Assembly: GCA_023145435.1 (NCBI GenBank)
Contig: JAGLDS010000006.1
Coordinates: 35,900-99,899 of the forward strand
Reading direction: 5' to 3'
DNA from: Clostridiales bacterium
GTDB lineage: Bacteria; Bacillota; Clostridia; DUPQ01
DNA length: 64,000 bases
The notes beneath the pieces are model-generated. The model ran no database searches and was not told the DNA's origin. It was given only the letters and a program-made list of their open reading frames with translations. The first letter of the stretch is position 1, and every line of letters begins with the position of its first letter. The translations under genes and the position numbers were made by a program. Of the stretch, positions 61,502 to 64,000 are shown piece by piece.

Positions 61502-62797
61502 TGAAGATGTTAATTCCATTAATTGTGTAACTCCTTCATCTCCTAGTACTCTCATGGATGTTTTAACTCCATACCAATCGTGTTTATCAAAATTGCTTTT
61601 ATCTGGCACATATAATAAATCAAATGTGTTTAGAGTTGTTAATATAATATCTTTTTCAGGGTAAAGTTTACAAAGAGCAAAATAGTTTTCCACATACCAT
61701 TCACCTGGTACAAAAACTAAATTAAGTGAACCAAATGATAATCGTTGAACACCAATTTTAATTTCACTACCATTAGATAATAGTGAAACATCTAATTGTT
61801 TTAAAGCCAATCTCCAATGCCACACATCATCTTCAAAGGGGAGATTATTTTCAATTTTTTCTTTAATTGCCATACTTTTTTTATGGAATTTTTCTTTAGC
61901 TGTTGTAATGTCGTTTATAAATGATCCTACAGGTAGGGATTTATTAAGATAACTATATGAAAAAGTTTTAGTTACTTTTTTCATATTAGATAAAGCACTA
62001 TTAATAGCTATGGCATATTGATGACCAATAGTATTGGCTTCTTCATCACTACCGAATTTATTAAACTTTCCACTATTAGAGTTACCAGCACTACCTTCTA
62101 AGTATATTAAAAACTCAAAATCAAAAGCTTCTTTTAATTCACGTTCTGCTAAATATGGAAAATCAGGTGAAACACGTAGTGTTGTACCACCACCATATGC
62201 TGTAGTGTGACATGATAGATTACTTAAAATAACAGAACCTGTTTCATTTACTACCTTTATAATCCTAACAGTATCATCTACAAGTCCTATAGGTGCATTA
62301 CGTAGAGCATCATCTTCACAAACAGACCATCTAGTTACAGGGTAAACTCTATTTGATACAATTTTAGTTGTTGGTGCAGACCCTGAATACATGGTACAAG
62401 TTGATAAACTATTTATAGCTTTTACACCCGCTTTTATTCCACCGTTAATAACCTTTTGTAACCAAGGTTCATCTAATATATGAAATCCATATTCACTAGC
62501 TTGTTTAGCTTGTAAATCCCATACAAAGGGACTTGAATGGGTATGGGTACCTAAAAGTATAATATTATTTTTATCAATATTAGTTTGTTTATTAATACCA
62601 TTTTTAATAGAGGTAATTAGTCCACGAGTTAATCCTACAATTTCAAAAGATATTATTAATACAATTTCATTATTGTTTTTAAAAGCAATAGCCTTAGCAA
62701 ATATATCGTGGTATGGCTCAATCATATGAGCTAAGCCTAATCGTCCAGGGATAGGATAAACTGGTGAAATATTTTCTTTATAAAATCCTGCTTTCAT
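61490..62797 (-). CDS. Neutral/alkaline ceramidase-like hydrolase (start trimmed to MKAGFYKENISP)
   Basis: NIILLGTHTHSSPFVWD, SPDFPYLAERELKEAFDFEFLIYLEGSAGNSN, LNLVFVPGEWYVENY. Confidence 0.75.
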   Translation of the reverse strand: MKAGFYKENISPVYPIPGRLGLAHMIEPYHDIFAKAIAFKNNNEIVLIISFEIVGLTRGLITSIKNGINKQTNIDKNNIILLGTHTHSSPFVWDLQAKQASEYGFHILDEPWLQKVINGGIKAGVKAINSLSTCTMYSGSAPTTKIVSNRVYPVTRWSVCEDDALRNAPIGLVDDTVRIIKVVNETGSVILSNLSCHTTAYGGGTTLRVSPDFPYLAERELKEAFDFEFLIYLEGSAGNSNSGKFNKFGSDEEANTIGHQYAIAINSALSNMKKVTKTFSYSYLNKSLPVGSFINDITTAKEKFHKKSMAIKEKIENNLPFEDDVWHWRLALKQLDVSLLSNGSEIKIGVQRLSFGSLNLVFVPGEWYVENYFALCKLYPEKDIILTTLNTFDLLYVPDKSNFDKHDWYGVKTSMRVLGDEGVTQLMELTSSLLK

Positions 62798-62871
62798 TAC
62801 TTTACCTTCGCTTTCATATATTAGTATAAACATATTTCTTTGTGAAACATAGATATATATAATGAAAATTA

Positions 62872-63021
62872 ATGTTTTTATTCTTAGAAAATATTAATCA
62901 AGCAATTTTGATAGCAAAACAAAATAATATTGAGATTGCATACTTAAAAGAAGCAGTTATCGAGAAAGTACAGCAGGGTGTTAAAAATATTAACATATAC
63001 CGTTATAACAGTAATCTTTAA
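62872..63021 (+). CDS. Small ORF of 49 aa, unknown; may be spurious or a remnant
   Basis: MFLFLENINQAILIAKQNNIEIAYLKEAVIEKVQQGVKNINIYRYNSNL*; no clear RBS. Confidence 0.25.
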   Translation: MFLFLENINQAILIAKQNNIEIAYLKEAVIEKVQQGVKNINIYRYNSNL

Positions 63022-63032
63022 GTTTTATTAGT

Positions 63033-63061
63033 TTGACAAGAAATTTTCACAAGTATATACT
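63033..63061 (+). promoter_or_regulatory. Sigma-A type promoter driving the riboswitch leader
   Basis: TTGACA, 17-nt spacer, TATACT. Confidence 0.75.
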
Positions 63062-63094
63062 CTGTGTACGGGAAATTGAATTTACATTATAAAA

Positions 63095-63175
63095 TAACTG
63101 TATAAAGGCAAACTTGTTGTAAAGCAAGGACGCAAAGCTTGGAATCCTTAAAAGGATAGTTCGGCTACTACGAAA
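63095..63175 (+). ncRNA. Cyclic-di-GMP-I (GEMM-I) riboswitch aptamer
   Basis: aaaGGCAAACttgttgtaaagcaaGGACGCAAAGCttggaatccttaaaaggatagttcggctac; GGCAAAC and GGACGCAAAGC signatures. Confidence 0.88.
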
Positions 63176-63194
63176 ACTTCTAGTAGCTTTTTTT
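63164..63194 (+). terminator. Intrinsic terminator (expression platform) overlapping the 3' end of the aptamer
   Basis: gctacta-cgaaaacttc-tagtagc followed by ttttttt. Confidence 0.8.
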
Positions 63195-63383
63195 GTTTCC
63201 AATAAATTTAGCATCTTCTTAACCATTACAAAAGATAAACAATTAATAAAATATGTGTAATTATGATTATGTGGAAAATCCGATTATTACTAAGAAAAGA
63301 GTATTAATCGTTTATATATATTACTACAAAAGAAAATATTTAACATAAAATTATTTAATAAAACATTTGAAAGGAAAAGTATT

Positions 63384-64000
63384 ATGAAAAAATTATTTGC
63401 AATCCTCTTAGTAATTACACTTCTAATGGGAGTAATGTCAGGAGTAGTATTAGCAGAGGAAGTAGAAGATTGTGCAGCTGCACCAGCTGTAGCTAATCAG
63501 ATTTTAAAAAGTTTTGATATTGAAAGTAGATATGCCAATGGAGATTATAAAAAAGATAGACCACTCTATAGTAATTATATATCAGAAGTAGCCCACGAGA
63601 TGGGGGATGAAGAGGTGTTTCCAGCTTACGAATGTGATGGTACATGGGATGGTATTACATATGTAGAAAAGTGTGATGTAGAAGCTTATTATAGAGCAGT
63701 ATATAATTATTTGAGATTTTTAGGAGCTAACATTCCTATTAACCCTTCAATGCTTGGTAGCTGGGTTTGGAGTTATGCCAATCTATTAATGGTAATTGAT
63801 ACTCAAAGGGATGGAGAGTTTTCTGGTCTAGTTGGAAGGGATGAAAATAACTTCGCTGGATATGTTGAAGGTACGGTTGATGGAAATTCAATTACTTTCA
63901 CTTATACTAGAGGTGACTATGCTAGTAACGATGATTATTATCTAATCTTTACAGGAGTATTTGAAGATTGTAATACAATTACAGGTACATGGATTCACGG
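63384..64000 (+). CDS. Secreted protein, 3' truncated by window; unknown function
   Basis: ATG 63384 with aaagg RBS; signal peptide MKKLFAILLVITLLMGVMSGVVLAEE; open to nt 64000; not in the ORF track because it has no stop. Confidence 0.82.
   Translation, partial: MKKLFAILLVITLLMGVMSGVVLAEEVEDCAAAPAVANQILKSFDIESRYANGDYKKDRPLYSNYISEVAHEMGDEEVFPAYECDGTWDGITYVEKCDVEAYYRAVYNYLRFLGANIPINPSMLGSWVWSYANLLMVIDTQRDGEFSGLVGRDENNFAGYVEGTVDGNSITFTYTRGDYASNDDYYLIFTGVFEDCNTITGTWIH

Noticed and set aside
1-64000. CRISPR arrays, tRNA, rRNA, complete IS elements
   Set aside because: No spaced direct repeats, tRNA T-arm/cloverleaf, rRNA-like stretch or transposase ORF noticed; a tool scan (tRNAscan-SE, barrnap, minced) would be decisive

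Overview
AT-rich window, probably from an anaerobic low-GC Firmicute-like bacterium using the standard code (TGA is a stop). It is densely packed with chromosomal genes. No rRNA, tRNA, CRISPR array or complete mobile element was recognised. Housekeeping and metabolic content includes gcvH(partial)-gcvPA-gcvPB, gltB/gltD, pyruvate:ferredoxin oxidoreductase, gpsA, murA, walJ-like/rlmH and a Znu-type metal ABC transporter. Accessory content worth a second look: (i) a three-gene PqqD / HprK-like+GT2+GT2 fusion / nucleotidyltransferase operon that resembles RiPP or lasso accessory genes but has no visible precursor, cyclase or protease; (ii) a GH127 / GHMP kinase / RmlA-like operon suggesting sugar salvage to an NDP-sugar; (iii) a NUDIX-MGMT fusion; (iv) a two-part permease with a C-terminal ferredoxin, next to a perfect 30-bp palindrome and an XRE regulator; (v) a c-di-GMP-I (GEMM-I) riboswitch with promoter and terminator upstream of a secreted protein that runs off the window; (vi) two related hairpins upstream of an ECF S component; (vii) a GGDEF protein with a degenerate HD-GYP domain. 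All family calls come from reading motifs in the supplied translations. No database search was run.
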